Below, piece after piece: positions 36,875-48,200 of a DNA stretch of 64,000 bases. Source of the DNA: Olavius algarvensis associated proteobacterium Delta 3 (GTDB taxonomy: Bacteria > Desulfobacterota > Desulfobacteria > Desulfobacterales > CAFBRK01); assembly GCA_903231505.1 (NCBI GenBank), contig CAFBRK010000140.1:54271-118270 (forward strand). Reading direction: 5' to 3'. The translations under genes were made by a program, and so were the position numbers. The notes beneath the pieces are model-generated. The model was not told where the DNA came from. It did no database searches and was given only the letters and a program-made list of their open reading frames with translations. The first letter of the stretch is position 1, and each line of letters begins with the position of its first letter.

Positions 36875-39800
36875 TTAAGCCACCGCAGATACGGAGGCGG
36901 CAATCTGCCCGTCCCGGAAGTGGAGCATGTCGATGGCCTTCTGGGGGCAGCTGGATGCGCACAACCCGCAGCCCTTGCAGGAGGCCGCGATATTCCGGGC
37001 CCGGTATCCCTTGCCTTCCACCTCGTCCATGGCAATGGCTCCGAAGGGGCAGACTTCTTCGCACAGGCTGCACCCGATGCACATTTCCGGGTCAATTTGG
37101 GAAACGGTGGGCGCGATCTGGATCGTTGCCCTGGCCAGCACGGTGGCCGCCCGGCTGGCGGCCGCCATGGACTGGGCCAGGCTTTCGTCCAGGGATTTGG
37201 GATAGTGGGCAATGCCGCACAGGAACACGCCGTCGGTGGCAAATTCCACCGGCCGGAGCTTGGCGTGGGCTTCCATGAAGAAGCTGTCTTCGTTCATGGG
37301 GATCTTGTACATTTCCGAAATGCCCGTGTTGTCTGTCGGCACGATGGCGGTCTGGAGGTTCAGCAGATCCACCGGCAGAATGAGATTTTGCTGGAGGATC
37401 GGGTCGAAGACCGTGATCTCGAGCCCATCCTTGGTCTCGATGACGACCGGTTTGCGGTCCAGGGAATATCGGATGAAGATGACGCCGAGCTGACGGGCTT
37501 TCTTGTAAAGAATTTCCCGTTCCCCGAAGGTTCGCATGTCCCGGTAAAGGACATAGACATCGGTGTCCGGGTTGTCTTCCTTGATGGCGATCGCCTGCAA
37601 TACCGAAGCCGTGCAGCAGATCCGAGAGCAGTAGGGCCGGTTGTCGTCTCTGGAGCCCACACATTGGATAAAGGCCACGGCCTTCGCTGTTTCGAGCGTT
37701 TTCGGGTCGTTCTCCAGATCGTGCCAGCGGAAGACCCGGTCGGATTTTCCATAGAGGTATTCTTCGGTCTCGGATGCGCTGCCGCCGGTGGCGATGATGG
37801 TGGCGCCGTGCTCGATGGTCCGGGTCTGGCCGTTGGTGGAAATCTCGGCCTCGAAGTTGCCAACAAAGCCGGAGGCCCCGACAATCTCGCTGTTGAGCAG
37901 CACCTCGATGTGCGGATGGTTCTTGACCTTTTGGGTCATGTCTTCGAGAAACGCCTGCACATCCTGGCCTCCGGCGGTTTTCTGAACATCCTTGGCCGAA
38001 CCGCCGAGGGTGTCGGATGTTTCCACAAGTACGGCAGGAAACCCCTGGTCGGCCAGGCTCAGGGCAGCATTCATGCCGGCCGCTCCACCGCCGATGATCA
38101 GGGCGGACTTTTTGACGTCCACTGACAGATCCGGGATCGGTTCCAGAAGCGCCGCCCGTGAAATGGCCATCCGGACCAGGTCCTTGGATTTCTCGGTGGC
38201 GATGTCCTTGTTGTTGGAGTGGACCCAGGTGCATTGATTGCGGATATTGGCCATTTCAAACAGGTAGGCGTTGAGTCCGGCGTTCCGGACCGTTTCCTGA
38301 AAGAGCGGTTCGTGGGTGCGGGGCGTGCAGGCGGCGACGACAATCCGGTTCAGGTCATGTTCCTTGATCAACTCGACCATCTTGTCCTGGGTGTCCTGGG
38401 CGCAGGTGAACAGGTTCTCTTCCACATAAGCCACATTGGGGAGACTCCTGGCATACTCGGCAATGGCCGGCACATCCGCGAACCCGCCGATGTTTACACC
38501 GCAATTGCAGACAAACACCCCGATGCGGGGATCCTGCTGACGGACATCGGTTTCCTCAGTGGACGCCGGTTCGATCACTGCACTGCCCCGGGCGCCGGCA
38601 AGGCTGATTCCTGCCTGGCAGGCGGCCGCGCTGGCCTCCATGACCGACTGGGGGATATCCTTGCAGCCCTGGATGACGCCGGCCACGTAGACGCCGGGTC
38701 GGGAGGTGGTCACCGGCGCCGTGTCTTCGGTGTTTACGAAGCGATAGTCATTGAGCTCGATGCCCAGCGTATCCGCCAGTTCGGGTGCCGTGGCGCTGGG
38801 TTCCATGCCCACCGAGAGGACCACCATGTCGAAGTCCTCGACCATATTGGTGCCTTCATCCGTGACGTACTGCACTTCCAGGGTTCCGGAGGCGTCCTTT
38901 TGAAGGATGGTGTGCACCCGGGATCGGACAAAGCGAACCCCTTCATCCTGGGCCCGGTTGTAGTAGCGCTCAAAATCTTTGCCGTGGGTCCGCATGTCCA
39001 TATAGAATATGGTGGGCTCGAATTCCGCCCCGACATGTTCCTTGGCAACGATCGCTTCCTTGATGGCATACATACAGCACACCGAGGAGCAATACTCGTT
39101 GTCACACCGGTTCAGATCCCGGGACCCGACGCACTGTAGCCAGGCGATCTTTTTGGGCTCCTCCCCATCGGACGGGCGTGCCACATGACCGGTGGTGGGA
39201 CCGCCGGCAGACAAAATCCGTTCAAATTCGAGGCTGGTGAGAACATTGGGAAATGCCGCGTGCTTGTAGTTGTCCAGCCCGGCCGGATCAAACGGTTTCA
39301 ATCCGGAGGTGACGATCACAGAACCGACATTCAACGTGAGGTTTTCCTCTTTGTCGTCGAACACGATGGCATCGGTGGGGCAGAATTTCTCACACGCCTT
39401 GCACTTGCCCTTTTTGAAATAGATACACCGGTCCTCGTCGATCACATATTTCAGGGGCACTGCCTGGGGGTAGGGCACATAAATGGCTTTTCGCTTGGCA
39501 AGCCCTTCGTTGTATTCGTCGGCGGTTTTCGCCGGGCATTTTTCATAGCAGGTGCCGCAGGCGATACACTTTTCCATGTCGACGTACCGGGGGGCTTTTT
39601 TGACGGAAACGGTGAAATCACCTTCTTCACCGTCTATGGCGGTAACTGCGGACAGGGTGTGAAGCTCGATGTTCAGATGCCGGCCGACCTCGACCAGTTT
39701 GGGTGAGATAATTCACATCGAGCAGTCATTGGTGGGGAATGTCTTGTCAAGCTGGGCCATCACACCACCGATGGCCGGAGATTTTTCAACAAGGTGAACG

Positions 39801-39901
39801 TAAAACCCGGAATCGGCTAGATCCAGGGCGGCCTGCATACCGGTAATACCGCCGCCGACGACCAGCACGGATCCATTGACGTTAGGATTCGCCGAACCCA
39901 T
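36875..39901 (-). CDS. hdrA: HdrA-like flavoprotein 2, tandem-fused, selenocysteine-containing (UGA at 39715-39713)
   Basis: 1008 residues with Sec at codon 63 ([23 protein letters not shown]). Same architecture as hdrA1: N-terminal [15 protein letters not shown], ferredoxin motif [11 protein letters not shown], a modified second cluster ([16 protein letters not shown]), two QCVGSRD...[13 protein letters not shown] cores, a central [15 protein letters not shown] fold, and C-terminal [11 protein letters not shown] and [11 protein letters not shown]. It is the first gene of the operon, with AAGGAG 5 nt before the ATG. About 137 nt of its coding sequence lie between the UGA and the next Met, so ordinary callers lose that part. 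Confidence 0.92.
39680..39697 (-). promoter_or_regulatory. SECIS element of hdrA2
   Basis: CTGGTCG-AGGT-CGGCCGG, 15 nt after the UGA; identical to that of hdrA1 although the 15-nt spacer differs. Confidence 0.75.
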
Positions 39902-40098
39902 ACAGTCTCCTTAATTCTTCCTCAGGGTTAACAGATACACGCCAAAGAGCAAAAACAGTTTTTTATCAGATGGTTGTTTACACACAACCAAATGTAGGAA
40001 CTGTGCCTCACGATGAGAAAACACATCGGAAAAAGCCTATGACATAAAACCCGAGCCCGGTCAAGGGAAATGCATTATACCTTTTTTGGGGGACATTT

Positions 40099-41170
40099 AG
40101 AGGGACGTTGTTGACAAAATATACAAAATGACCCATTATCTGGAAATCATCCATTTATAATTGAAAGGTGGCCGCACATGCCGCGTGGTGCACGGCTGGA
40201 TGCTCCCGGAACACTGCATCATGTTATGGTTCGGGGTATTGAACAGCAGGATATTTTCGTTGACGATCAGGACCGCGATAATTTCGTATCCCGCCTGGCC
40301 GCTTTGGTAAAGGCCACTGAAACACCGGTCTATGCCTGGGCCTTAATGAGCAACCATGTCCATATTCTGCTAAAAAGTGGCCCCGAGGGGCTGCCGATGG
40401 TGATGCGACGGCTCCTGACGGGCTATGCCGTGACCTACAACAAGCGCCACAATCGACATGGTCACCTGTTTGAAAACCGCTATAAATCCATCGTATGTGA
40501 AGAGGAAGCGTATTTCAAAGAGCTGGTGCGATACATTCATTTGAACCCCCTAAGGGCCGGGGCGATGAAATCCTTGTCCGAGTTAAACCGCTATAAATGG
40601 TGCGGTCACAGTTATCTTCTTGGTCAGCGAAAAAACGACTGGCAGGATACAGAATACGTTCATTGCTGGTTCTCATACAGCACCGTCCTGGCCAGAAGAG
40701 CATACCTTTCCTTTATCAAGCAGGGCATGGATCAGGGGCGGCGCCCGGAACTGGTCGGCGGTGGATTAATACGTAGCCTGGGGGGATGGTCGGCTGTAAA
40801 ATCGATGCGCCGAAGACGGCCTTTAGAGAAAAGCGATCAACGCATATTGGGCAGCGGTCAGTTTGTAGAAAAGATTTTGGATCAAGCTGAAAAGCGAATG
40901 AAATATCAAATCCAGCCAGACGAGATTCAGGAAAAAACCAGGCAATTGATACAATCCACCTGCAACAAAATGGGTATCCAACTTTCAGCCCTCCAATCCG
41001 GCAGCCGTGTGCGTGCCGTCGCGTCGGCGCGCCGAATTTTGGCAATTCGGCTCGTTTCCGATTTAGGGCTATCGCTTGCCGATACAGCCCGGCAGCTGGG
41101 CGTAACCTCCTCGGCGATTGCACAAATTCTGCGTCGGAAAAATTAATACAGTTAGTAAACAACGTCCCCT
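40099..41170 (+). mobile_element. RAYT element with inverted-repeat ends
   Basis: AGAGGGACGTTGTTGAC (40099-40115) and GTAAACAACGTCCCCT (41155-41170) are inverted copies with two mismatches and bracket a single transposase gene. It lies between the hdr operon and the phosphate genes. Confidence 0.7.
40178..41146 (+). CDS. REP-associated tyrosine transposase (RAYT, IS200-like HUH family)
   Basis: 322 residues. Y1-transposase signature: GTLHHVMVRGIEQQDIF, WALMSNHVHILLK (the HUH pair), GHLFENRYKSI, then YFKELVRYIHLNPLRAG holding the catalytic Tyr. The C-terminal 80 residues are an added DnaA/HTH-like domain (RILAIRLVSDLGLSLADTARQLGVTSSAI). RAYTs nick single-stranded DNA at REP hairpins and help spread them. 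GAAAGGTGG precedes the ATG. The gene is intact. Confidence 0.92.
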   Translation: MPRGARLDAPGTLHHVMVRGIEQQDIFVDDQDRDNFVSRLAALVKATETPVYAWALMSNHVHILLKSGPEGLPMVMRRLLTGYAVTYNKRHNRHGHLFENRYKSIVCEEEAYFKELVRYIHLNPLRAGAMKSLSELNRYKWCGHSYLLGQRKNDWQDTEYVHCWFSYSTVLARRAYLSFIKQGMDQGRRPELVGGGLIRSLGGWSAVKSMRRRRPLEKSDQRILGSGQFVEKILDQAEKRMKYQIQPDEIQEKTRQLIQSTCNKMGIQLSALQSGSRVRAVASARRILAIRLVSDLGLSLADTARQLGVTSSAIAQILRRKN

Positions 41171-41223
41171 ATTTACATTGGAGAGACACCAAACGCTGTC
41201 GAAATCAGGCATGGGGTTCACGG

Positions 41224-41892
41224 TTACTTGGCTACCATGGCCCGCATCATGTCTCCGGCGTTCTCGGCGTGGTCCGCAATCGATCCGATGGTTTCGGCCA
41301 GCCGTACCATGTGGAACACGGTGACCGGGTCGGTTTCCGATTCGAACACCTTCCGTTTAATGGCATCCTCCCGCTTATCTGCTTCGTGCTCCAGCTCACG
41401 AAGCCTGCGGATAATATCTTTGACCGTAACACGTTGATCTTCCGAGTAATTTTTAAAGTATTGGCGAGCTTCCTTGACCATGTGGCTCAGTTCGTCGATC
41501 GGATCGATGACGCCGTCGACAAAGAGCAAAAAATCCTTTTTCAGGGTGTCGGGAATACCCGGTTCGCTCCTGTAGGAAATCCAGTCCAGTGCGTCTTCTA
41601 CCGAGTCCAGGACACAGTCCTGCTCCCGGAGGTAACGGAAGATCTGAAACTTGTCCACCGGCAGCAGGGTCCCCTTCGGCAGATGACCACGGATACGCCG
41701 CTTGACGGCATCGGCTTCCCGCTCCAGGTGGATGATCTCCTGCCGCAGCTCTTCGAATCGTTTACACTCTTTGGATACATGGCACTCAACGGCCTGCTGG
41801 AAGGTCCACGCGCACTCCTTGACCTTTTCGGCGTGCTCTTCGATGCCGTCAAAAGGCGACGTGACAAACATGGAAATAAACGGTGTTCGCAT
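41224..41892 (-). CDS. DUF47 (PhoU-like) protein, Pit accessory
   Basis: 222 residues, all-helical. Repeated E-x3-D motifs (HLEREADAVKRRIR, RELEHEADKREDAIKR) that bind metal clusters in PhoU-like proteins, and the C-terminal SIADHAENAGDMMRAM, identify the TIGR00153/DUF47 family. It commonly sits beside Pit transporters and is thought to regulate phosphate entry. It starts 34 nt after the pit stop with GGAG upstream. Confidence 0.9.
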   Translation of the reverse strand: MRTPFISMFVTSPFDGIEEHAEKVKECAWTFQQAVECHVSKECKRFEELRQEIIHLEREADAVKRRIRGHLPKGTLLPVDKFQIFRYLREQDCVLDSVEDALDWISYRSEPGIPDTLKKDFLLFVDGVIDPIDELSHMVKEARQYFKNYSEDQRVTVKDIIRRLRELEHEADKREDAIKRKVFESETDPVTVFHMVRLAETIGSIADHAENAGDMMRAMVAK

Positions 41893-41926
41893 GATGATCT
41901 CCTTCCAGAAAGCGTTCGTGACGAAA

Positions 41927-43153
41927 CTAAATAAATATACTTAAGATTTTATACAAGGTCATGCTCGTCAGGGCGGCGGCGGGCACGGTCAGCACCCAGT
42001 AGACCATGATCTGGAAAATGATCCGGAAGTTTACCGCCTCGAGACCCCGGGCGAGCCCAACCCCCATGACACCGCCCACCGCCGCGTGGGTGGTCGATAC
42101 CGGCAGCCCCATTTTGGAGGCCACCAGGACGGTGGTGGCGGCGGCAAAATCCACGGAAAATCCCCGGGTGTTGGTCAGTGTCGTAATCTTCCGGCCGATG
42201 GTGTCCATGACCCGGTGGCCGGCCATGCCGATGCCGCATGCAATACCGACGCCTCCGAAAAAAAGGAGAAAGACGGGTACCGGCACCTTTGCGCCAACGC
42301 CCCCGGTTTTAACCAGAAAATAAATCACCGCCAGCGGGCCGATGGCATTGGCCACGTCGTTGGCGCCCTGGGCCAGGGCCACGTAGCAGGACGTCCCGAT
42401 CTGTATACGCCGGAAAACGGATTCGGCACCGTTGGCCGTGTCGTTTTTGACAAACCATTGCAGGAGGATCTTTCCCAGCCATCCCACTGCCGATGCCAGT
42501 AGCAAGCCGAGAAAAGCCGCCATGGGCATGCCGATGGCGAGGCCTTTTCCAAGGGGTGTTTTGAACAAAAAGGACAGCACCACGATAAAGACGGCGATAC
42601 CGATAAAAAACGGCGATAGCTTCAGGGCGCGTTGAAAGGTGTCCTGCTTGGAAAGAACCATCCTAACGATGATTTTAAACATCAGATACCCGATGACCAG
42701 ACTGAATACCGGGGAGATGATCCAACTGGCCACAACGCCGCCGAGTTTAGCCCAGTTGATGACCGAAAATCCGCCGGCCATGATTCCAAAACCGATCATG
42801 GCGCCCACAATGGAGTGGGTGGTGGAGACCGGCAGGGAGCGCCATGTGGCGAACGAGACCCAGAGAGCAGCGGCCAGAAGGGCCGCCAGCGCACCGACCA
42901 AGGCGGTGTGGGGATCGGATAGGATCTCGGTCGAGACGATCCCCTTGCGGATGGTGTTTGTGACGTGGGAGCCGATAAAGACGGCACCGACGATGTTCAG
43001 AATCCCGGCGATGAAAACGGCCTGGCGGATGGTAATGGCTTTGGCGCCGACCGCCGAGGCCATGGAGTTGGCCACGTCATTGGCGCCGATGTTCCAGGCC
43101 ATGTAAAAGCCGAACACATACCCGACGATCAGGATAATATATTCTTGTTCCAT
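41927..43153 (-). CDS. pit: Inorganic phosphate transporter, PiT family
   Basis: 408 residues, about ten membrane helices. Both PiT repeats are present: AWNIGANDVANSMASAVGA at the N-terminus and ALAQGANDVANAIGPLA in the second half, plus LPVSTTHSIVGAM and LPVSTTHAAVGGV. It imports metal-phosphate with protons or sodium. Encoded between a PhoR-like kinase and a DUF47 partner, which supports a phosphate-uptake module. Confidence 0.95.
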   Translation of the reverse strand: MEQEYIILIVGYVFGFYMAWNIGANDVANSMASAVGAKAITIRQAVFIAGILNIVGAVFIGSHVTNTIRKGIVSTEILSDPHTALVGALAALLAAALWVSFATWRSLPVSTTHSIVGAMIGFGIMAGGFSVINWAKLGGVVASWIISPVFSLVIGYLMFKIIVRMVLSKQDTFQRALKLSPFFIGIAVFIVVLSFLFKTPLGKGLAIGMPMAAFLGLLLASAVGWLGKILLQWFVKNDTANGAESVFRRIQIGTSCYVALAQGANDVANAIGPLAVIYFLVKTGGVGAKVPVPVFLLFFGGVGIACGIGMAGHRVMDTIGRKITTLTNTRGFSVDFAAATTVLVASKMGLPVSTTHAAVGGVMGVGLARGLEAVNFRIIFQIMVYWVLTVPAAALTSMTLYKILSIFI

Positions 43154-43213
43154 AGTCCTGGAATCAAATCCTTAACCCGAACATTGCATGAATCCCCCCG
43201 GTGTGGGTGTCGA

Positions 43214-44989
43214 TTACCTGAGCGGCAGTCGAATGTCAAAGCGGCTGCCCCTTCCCGGCGCGCTGTCGACAGTAATGCGCCCATTGTGGGCCAGCACGAC
43301 ATGTTTGACGATGGCCAGCCCCAATCCCGTACCGCCTTTTTCGCGGCTTCGGCCTTCATCCACCCTGTAAAAGCGTTCAAATATCCGTTGGTGATACCGT
43401 GGCTCGATGCCGATGCCGTAATCCTGTACCCGGATGACCGCTTCGGAGCCCTCGGTGGTGGCGGTTACGTCGACACGGCTCTCCGGCGAACTGAATGTGA
43501 TTGCATTGTCGATGAGGTTCGAGAGGGCATGCTCCAGCAATTGCTCGTTCATCGGGATCTGAAGATCCTCCTCACAGGTCCCCACGATATCGATCCGCTT
43601 TTCTGTTGCCCTGTCCCTGCATTCCGATACCGCTTCCCGGATGACGTCGCCAATCTGGCCGCGCTCCAAGGATATCCCGATCTTCTCGTCCGCAAGTTCG
43701 ATTTGGGAGAGTTGCTTGAGGTCTTCCACGATAGCTGTAAGGCGATCGACATGTTTTTGAATGATCGATAAAAATCTCAGTGTTTCTTCCGGATCTCCGG
43801 CCCCGACGTCAATCAGTGTTTCCACGAATCCCTTAATTGCCGTCAGGGGTGTTTTGATTTCATGGGATACGTTGGCGGCGAAATCCCGGCGCATGTTTTC
43901 CAGTCGCTTGATCCCGGTCACGTCGTTTAGGGCGAACAATGTGCCAATATGCTCTCCGCTGCCACCCTTCAGAGGGGCGTTCCGAAAATGAACGATCCGC
44001 TCATCGGGGGTGTACAGCGTGAACGTACCCTCTGCCGTTTCCCTGTTGAGTAGAGCCTGCTGGACAAAACGGTGAAATTGAGGACTTCGGGAAACTTCCT
44101 GTATGGTTTTCCCCGTCAGGGTGCCCAGCTTGAGATCGAACAGCCGGAGCACCGCCTGATTGCTGAAAAGGACCCTCTCGTTGTGGTCCACGGCCAGGAC
44201 GCCTTCCACCATGCTCGACAATACCGCCTCCAGTTCATTCCGGTGCTGGACGATGGTTTTGATCCGATCGTTCAGCCGCGCGGCCATCTGATTCATGGAA
44301 TCGGCCAAAGCGGTCATCTCCACGGTGTCGGGGGTCGGCAGTTTGTGGTCGAAGTCCCCCTGTGAAAACCGGTCTGCGCCGATTTTCAGTTCTTCCACAG
44401 GCTTGCTGATCCGCCGGGAGACCAGCAGGCTGATGCCGGCGACGATCAGGGCGATGACGATACCGCCGAGAATGAACCTCAGCCGGATCCTGCTCAATTG
44501 TTCATCGATCCGGGACACCGTTATTGCCGTTCTCAATATTGCCAGTAGCTGTCCATCATGGACCAGGGGAATGGCCACATACATCATCCGATTTTTCATG
44601 GTGGCGCTGTAGCGGATGGACGTGCCAATCCGACCGTCTGCGGCTTCCATGATCTCCGGCCGATCCGAATGATTTTCCATTTTTCCAGGGGCACTGAACG
44701 AATCTCCCACGACCCGCCCGTCGGGGAGCGTGACCGTGATCCGGGTGGACGCTTCCTGTCCGGCCACCGCACACAGCTCGTTTACCGCTGACTCATCGTT
44801 TATCAGCAGGCGCAGGGTCACCTGTCGCTGCAACAGAAGGGCCCGAATTTTCAGATCGTCTGCGGTCTGGTTGAGGAAGAAGTCCTTCATGGATGTAGAG
44901 GAATAAATGGAGGAAATCACCAGGGTTATGACGATGATCGCCAGAAAACTGGGATATAGATGCCAGAAAAGGCGCTTTTTCGGTCTCAT
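43214..44989 (-). CDS. PhoR-like sensor histidine kinase
   Basis: 591 residues. Two membrane helices (about 10-32 and 160-182) bound an extracytoplasmic sensor region; HAMP follows (SRRISKPVEELKIGADRF), then PAS (MVEGVLAVDHNERVLFSNQAVLRLF), HisKA with phospho-His in FAANVSHEIKTPLTAIKG, and HATPase (NLIDNAITF, DYGIGIE, GGTGLGLAIVKHV). The domain order is that of PhoR. No response regulator gene is adjacent, so the PhoB partner must be elsewhere. Start at ATG 44989 (MRPKKRLFWH) precedes the first helix; the site has no clear Shine-Dalgarno. Followed 60 nt later by pit. Confidence 0.88.
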   Translation of the reverse strand: MRPKKRLFWHLYPSFLAIIVITLVISSIYSSTSMKDFFLNQTADDLKIRALLLQRQVTLRLLINDESAVNELCAVAGQEASTRITVTLPDGRVVGDSFSAPGKMENHSDRPEIMEAADGRIGTSIRYSATMKNRMMYVAIPLVHDGQLLAILRTAITVSRIDEQLSRIRLRFILGGIVIALIVAGISLLVSRRISKPVEELKIGADRFSQGDFDHKLPTPDTVEMTALADSMNQMAARLNDRIKTIVQHRNELEAVLSSMVEGVLAVDHNERVLFSNQAVLRLFDLKLGTLTGKTIQEVSRSPQFHRFVQQALLNRETAEGTFTLYTPDERIVHFRNAPLKGGSGEHIGTLFALNDVTGIKRLENMRRDFAANVSHEIKTPLTAIKGFVETLIDVGAGDPEETLRFLSIIQKHVDRLTAIVEDLKQLSQIELADEKIGISLERGQIGDVIREAVSECRDRATEKRIDIVGTCEEDLQIPMNEQLLEHALSNLIDNAITFSSPESRVDVTATTEGSEAVIRVQDYGIGIEPRYHQRIFERFYRVDEGRSREKGGTGLGLAIVKHVVLAHNGRITVDSAPGRGSRFDIRLPLR

Positions 44990-45075
44990 GTCCGATGATC
45001 CGATGGCGCAAGCGGAGAGTGGTGGTTCCGTTCGCCGGAGGTTAATGGTCCCTGCTATAACCGTGGGGTCCAAAG

Positions 45076-45092
45076 GTTAGCGGTGTGTTAGC
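45076..45092 (-). promoter_or_regulatory. Possible Pho-box-like direct repeat upstream of phoR
   Basis: Minus strand GCTAAC-ACACC-GCTAAC, two 6-mers at exact 11-bp spacing, about 90 nt before the kinase start. PhoB/PhoP sites are 11-bp spaced direct repeats, though this core sequence is not a standard one. Confidence 0.3.
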
Positions 45093-45217
45093 AATCTTTT
45101 TAAACGAACTCAATACAATTACCGGCAAATTGCGGCGGACAGGTTGAGCCTCGGCCGCCAAGGGCATATTTGCAGGGCGGGGCACTCCTCTCGACCCGGG
45201 AACCCTGAAAGACCCGG

Positions 45218-48200
45218 TTAAAGCGATTCCCCTGCAGGCTCCCCGGGGGAATCTGAAAACCGGGATTGCAGCCGAGCGGGTAATGCCTTTAGCGACTCCA
45301 GGAGGGAATACAGGGTCGGTACGACCACCAGGGTCAGAAACGTGGCGATGATCAACCCGAATATCACAACGATGGCCATATTCTGCCACCACTGGGTGGA
45401 CTCACTCACGTAGGACATGGCCATTTTGTGAAAATCGAAAGATACACCGGTCACCATGGGGAGCAGACCCAGAACCGTGGTGACGGCCGTCAGCAGCACG
45501 GGTCGCAGACGGGTGGCCCCGGCTGCGATCAGCGCCTGATGCAAGTCCATGCCGCGCTCACACAACTTGTTGATGTAATCGATCAGGACGATGGCGTTGT
45601 TGACCACCACCCCGGCCAGGGAGATGACGCCGACGCCGGACATAATGATCCCAAAGGGCGAGCGCATCACCGTCAATCCGAAAAAGGCGCCGCCCAGAGA
45701 CAGTATAATGGCGGTGAGGATAATCAACGGCTGGATGACAGAATTAAAGAGGGTCACCAGGATAAGAAAGATTAGAAAAACGGCGATCAGAAATGCCTTG
45801 GACAGAAAGTCTTCGGCCTCCTTCTGGAATTCAAACTCGCCGGTAAAGGTGATCCGGTATCCGGCCGGAAGGGGGAATTTTTTCAGCAGCTGTTCGGCCT
45901 GCTGGCGGGCCACCGGCCCCGGAATCTTGGTTTCGTCCACGTTTGCCTTTACGGTCACGACCCGGTTGTGGTTGATCCGGATAATATCGCCGAGGGTCCC
46001 GGTGTAATCGATATGGGCGATGGTGGTCAGCGGTACGAGCTGACCGGACGGTGTGGGTATCATGAGTTTGCGCAACACGTCGGTCACCCGGCGGTTCGAT
46101 TCGCCCAGGGTCACCGTGATGTCATAGTCTTTATCGCCTTCGCGGTAGGTGGAAATCTCCAAACCGTTGTAACCGGTTTTCAGGGCGAAACCGATGGCAT
46201 CGGTGGATAGGCCGAAAATGGCCGCTTTTTGCCGATCCACGCGGATCCGTACCGAAGGAATACCCTCTACGTAGTCATCCTGGACATCCTCTACAAATGG
46301 TATCGGGGCGATGATGTCACGCACCTCCTTTGCCAGGCGGCCCAATACCCGGAAATCGTCTCCGGATATTTCGATGTTGATCGGGGCACCCGTCGGCGGC
46401 CCCTCCTGCATTTCGGCCACGGTGATTTGCGCCCCCGGAATATCTCTGACTCGCCGGCGGATTTCTTCCAGATCTTCGGCAGACGGGTGCTGCCGATCCT
46501 CAAGGTCCAGGAACTGGACGCCGATGTGATTCGGCAGATTGGCCTCGAAGGCGGATCCGGGGCCGGCGGTTTCAACGGTCTTTGAATAGATGTGTTCCAC
46601 GTTTCCAAGGTCACTGGGGCCTGAAAAGGTCCCGCCGGATGCACGGGTGTGGGACCGGGGCCGGTAGGCGGCATCGTACCGGGACAGGGGCAGGTCGGGG
46701 TCCTCGTGAATCACACCGGTTACCGCCATTTCCACTTTTTTGGCAATCCGGTCGATGTAATCGAGATCCGCCCCTTCCGGGGGGTCGATGTTCACGTACA
46801 TGCTTTTGGGGTCGAGGTCCGGGAAGAACTCCACCGGTTTCTCGAGGCCGACGGCAAGGAGCCAGATTTGGAAAAAGAGGATCAACACCGCAAACGACCC
46901 GATCAGGACCGCCCCACGATGCCGCAGGGCGGTTGTCAGGATCCGGGCGTAGGTCGTGAGCAACATGCCCCTGATCTGCACCGGGCTTTCTCCGGCCGAT
47001 GCCACCGCCTCGGCGTCAACGCGTTTCTCCGATGATCGTTGCTTTTTCTTGGGTCGAAGAAACATGGCCGCCAGTGCCGGATTGATGACCAGGGCCACGA
47101 AAAGGCTCGACGACAGGGTGACCACCAGGGTGATCGGCAGGTATTTCATAAACTCGCCCATGATGCCGGGCCAGAAGATCATCGGGAAAAATGCGGCCAG
47201 GGTCGTCATGGTGGACCCGATCACCGGGTAGGCCACCTCGGAGGTCGCTTTCACGGCCGCCTGGACCCGGGAAACCCCCTGCTCCCTGTAGCGGTAGATG
47301 TTCTCGATGATGACAATGGCATTGTCCACGAGCATCCCGAGCGCCAGGGTCAGAGAGAAGAGGACGACCATGTTCAGGGTTATCTCCAGGGCGTACAGGA
47401 CGATGAACGACAGGAGCATGGAAAAGGGAATGGCCAGGCTGACCAGCACTGCATTGCGGATTCCCAGGGCGAAAAACAGGACCACCACCACCAGGATAAG
47501 GCCGGAGATGATGTTGTTTTCCAGATCGGCCAACATCATGCGGACGTCCTTGGCGCGGTCCATAAGCTTGGTGATCCGGGTCCCATCCGGCCAGGTGGGT
47601 TGGTGGTGCCCAATCACCTCATCGACCCGATCGGTGATGGCGATAATGTTTTCCCCAGCCCGCTTTTTGACGGCGATGTTGACGGCTTCGTCGCCATTGA
47701 GACGGGAGCGGCTGGTTTCGTCCTTGAATCCGTCAACGACCCGTGCCAGATCCTTGAGGTAGACGGGAAGTCCGTCAAAGGTGCCGACGACCAGATTAAA
47801 AAGTTCGTCGGGCCGTTTGAATTCGCCGGGGACACGCAGCTGGTAACGCGCGTCGCCCAGGGTGATGGAGCCGCCGGAGGTGTTCTGGTTTTCGCTGTCC
47901 ACGGCGTGCTGCAGGGCCGTGATCGGGAGACGGTAATAGGCCAGTTTGTCTGGGTCCACTTCTATTTTGATTTCCCGCTCAAGCCCCCCGGTAACGACCG
48001 CCTCGAGCACGCCGGGGATGGCCTCAAAATCTTCTTCCAGATCATCGGCAATCTCTTTGAGGCAGGTAATGCCGCAGGTTCCGGACAGGGAAAAGACCAC
48101 GATCGGCATCTCGGAAAAATTGACCTCGAAGACGGACGGATCGTCTTCCAGGTCGCCGGGCAGTTCCTTTTTTGCCTCGTCCACTTTGTCTTTGACTTTT

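Noticed and set aside
40081..40090. TATAAT-like -10 on the minus strand upstream of hdrA2 (near 40077)
   Set aside because: No -35 at a suitable distance, and it lies by the RAYT end; the operon promoter could not be placed with confidence.
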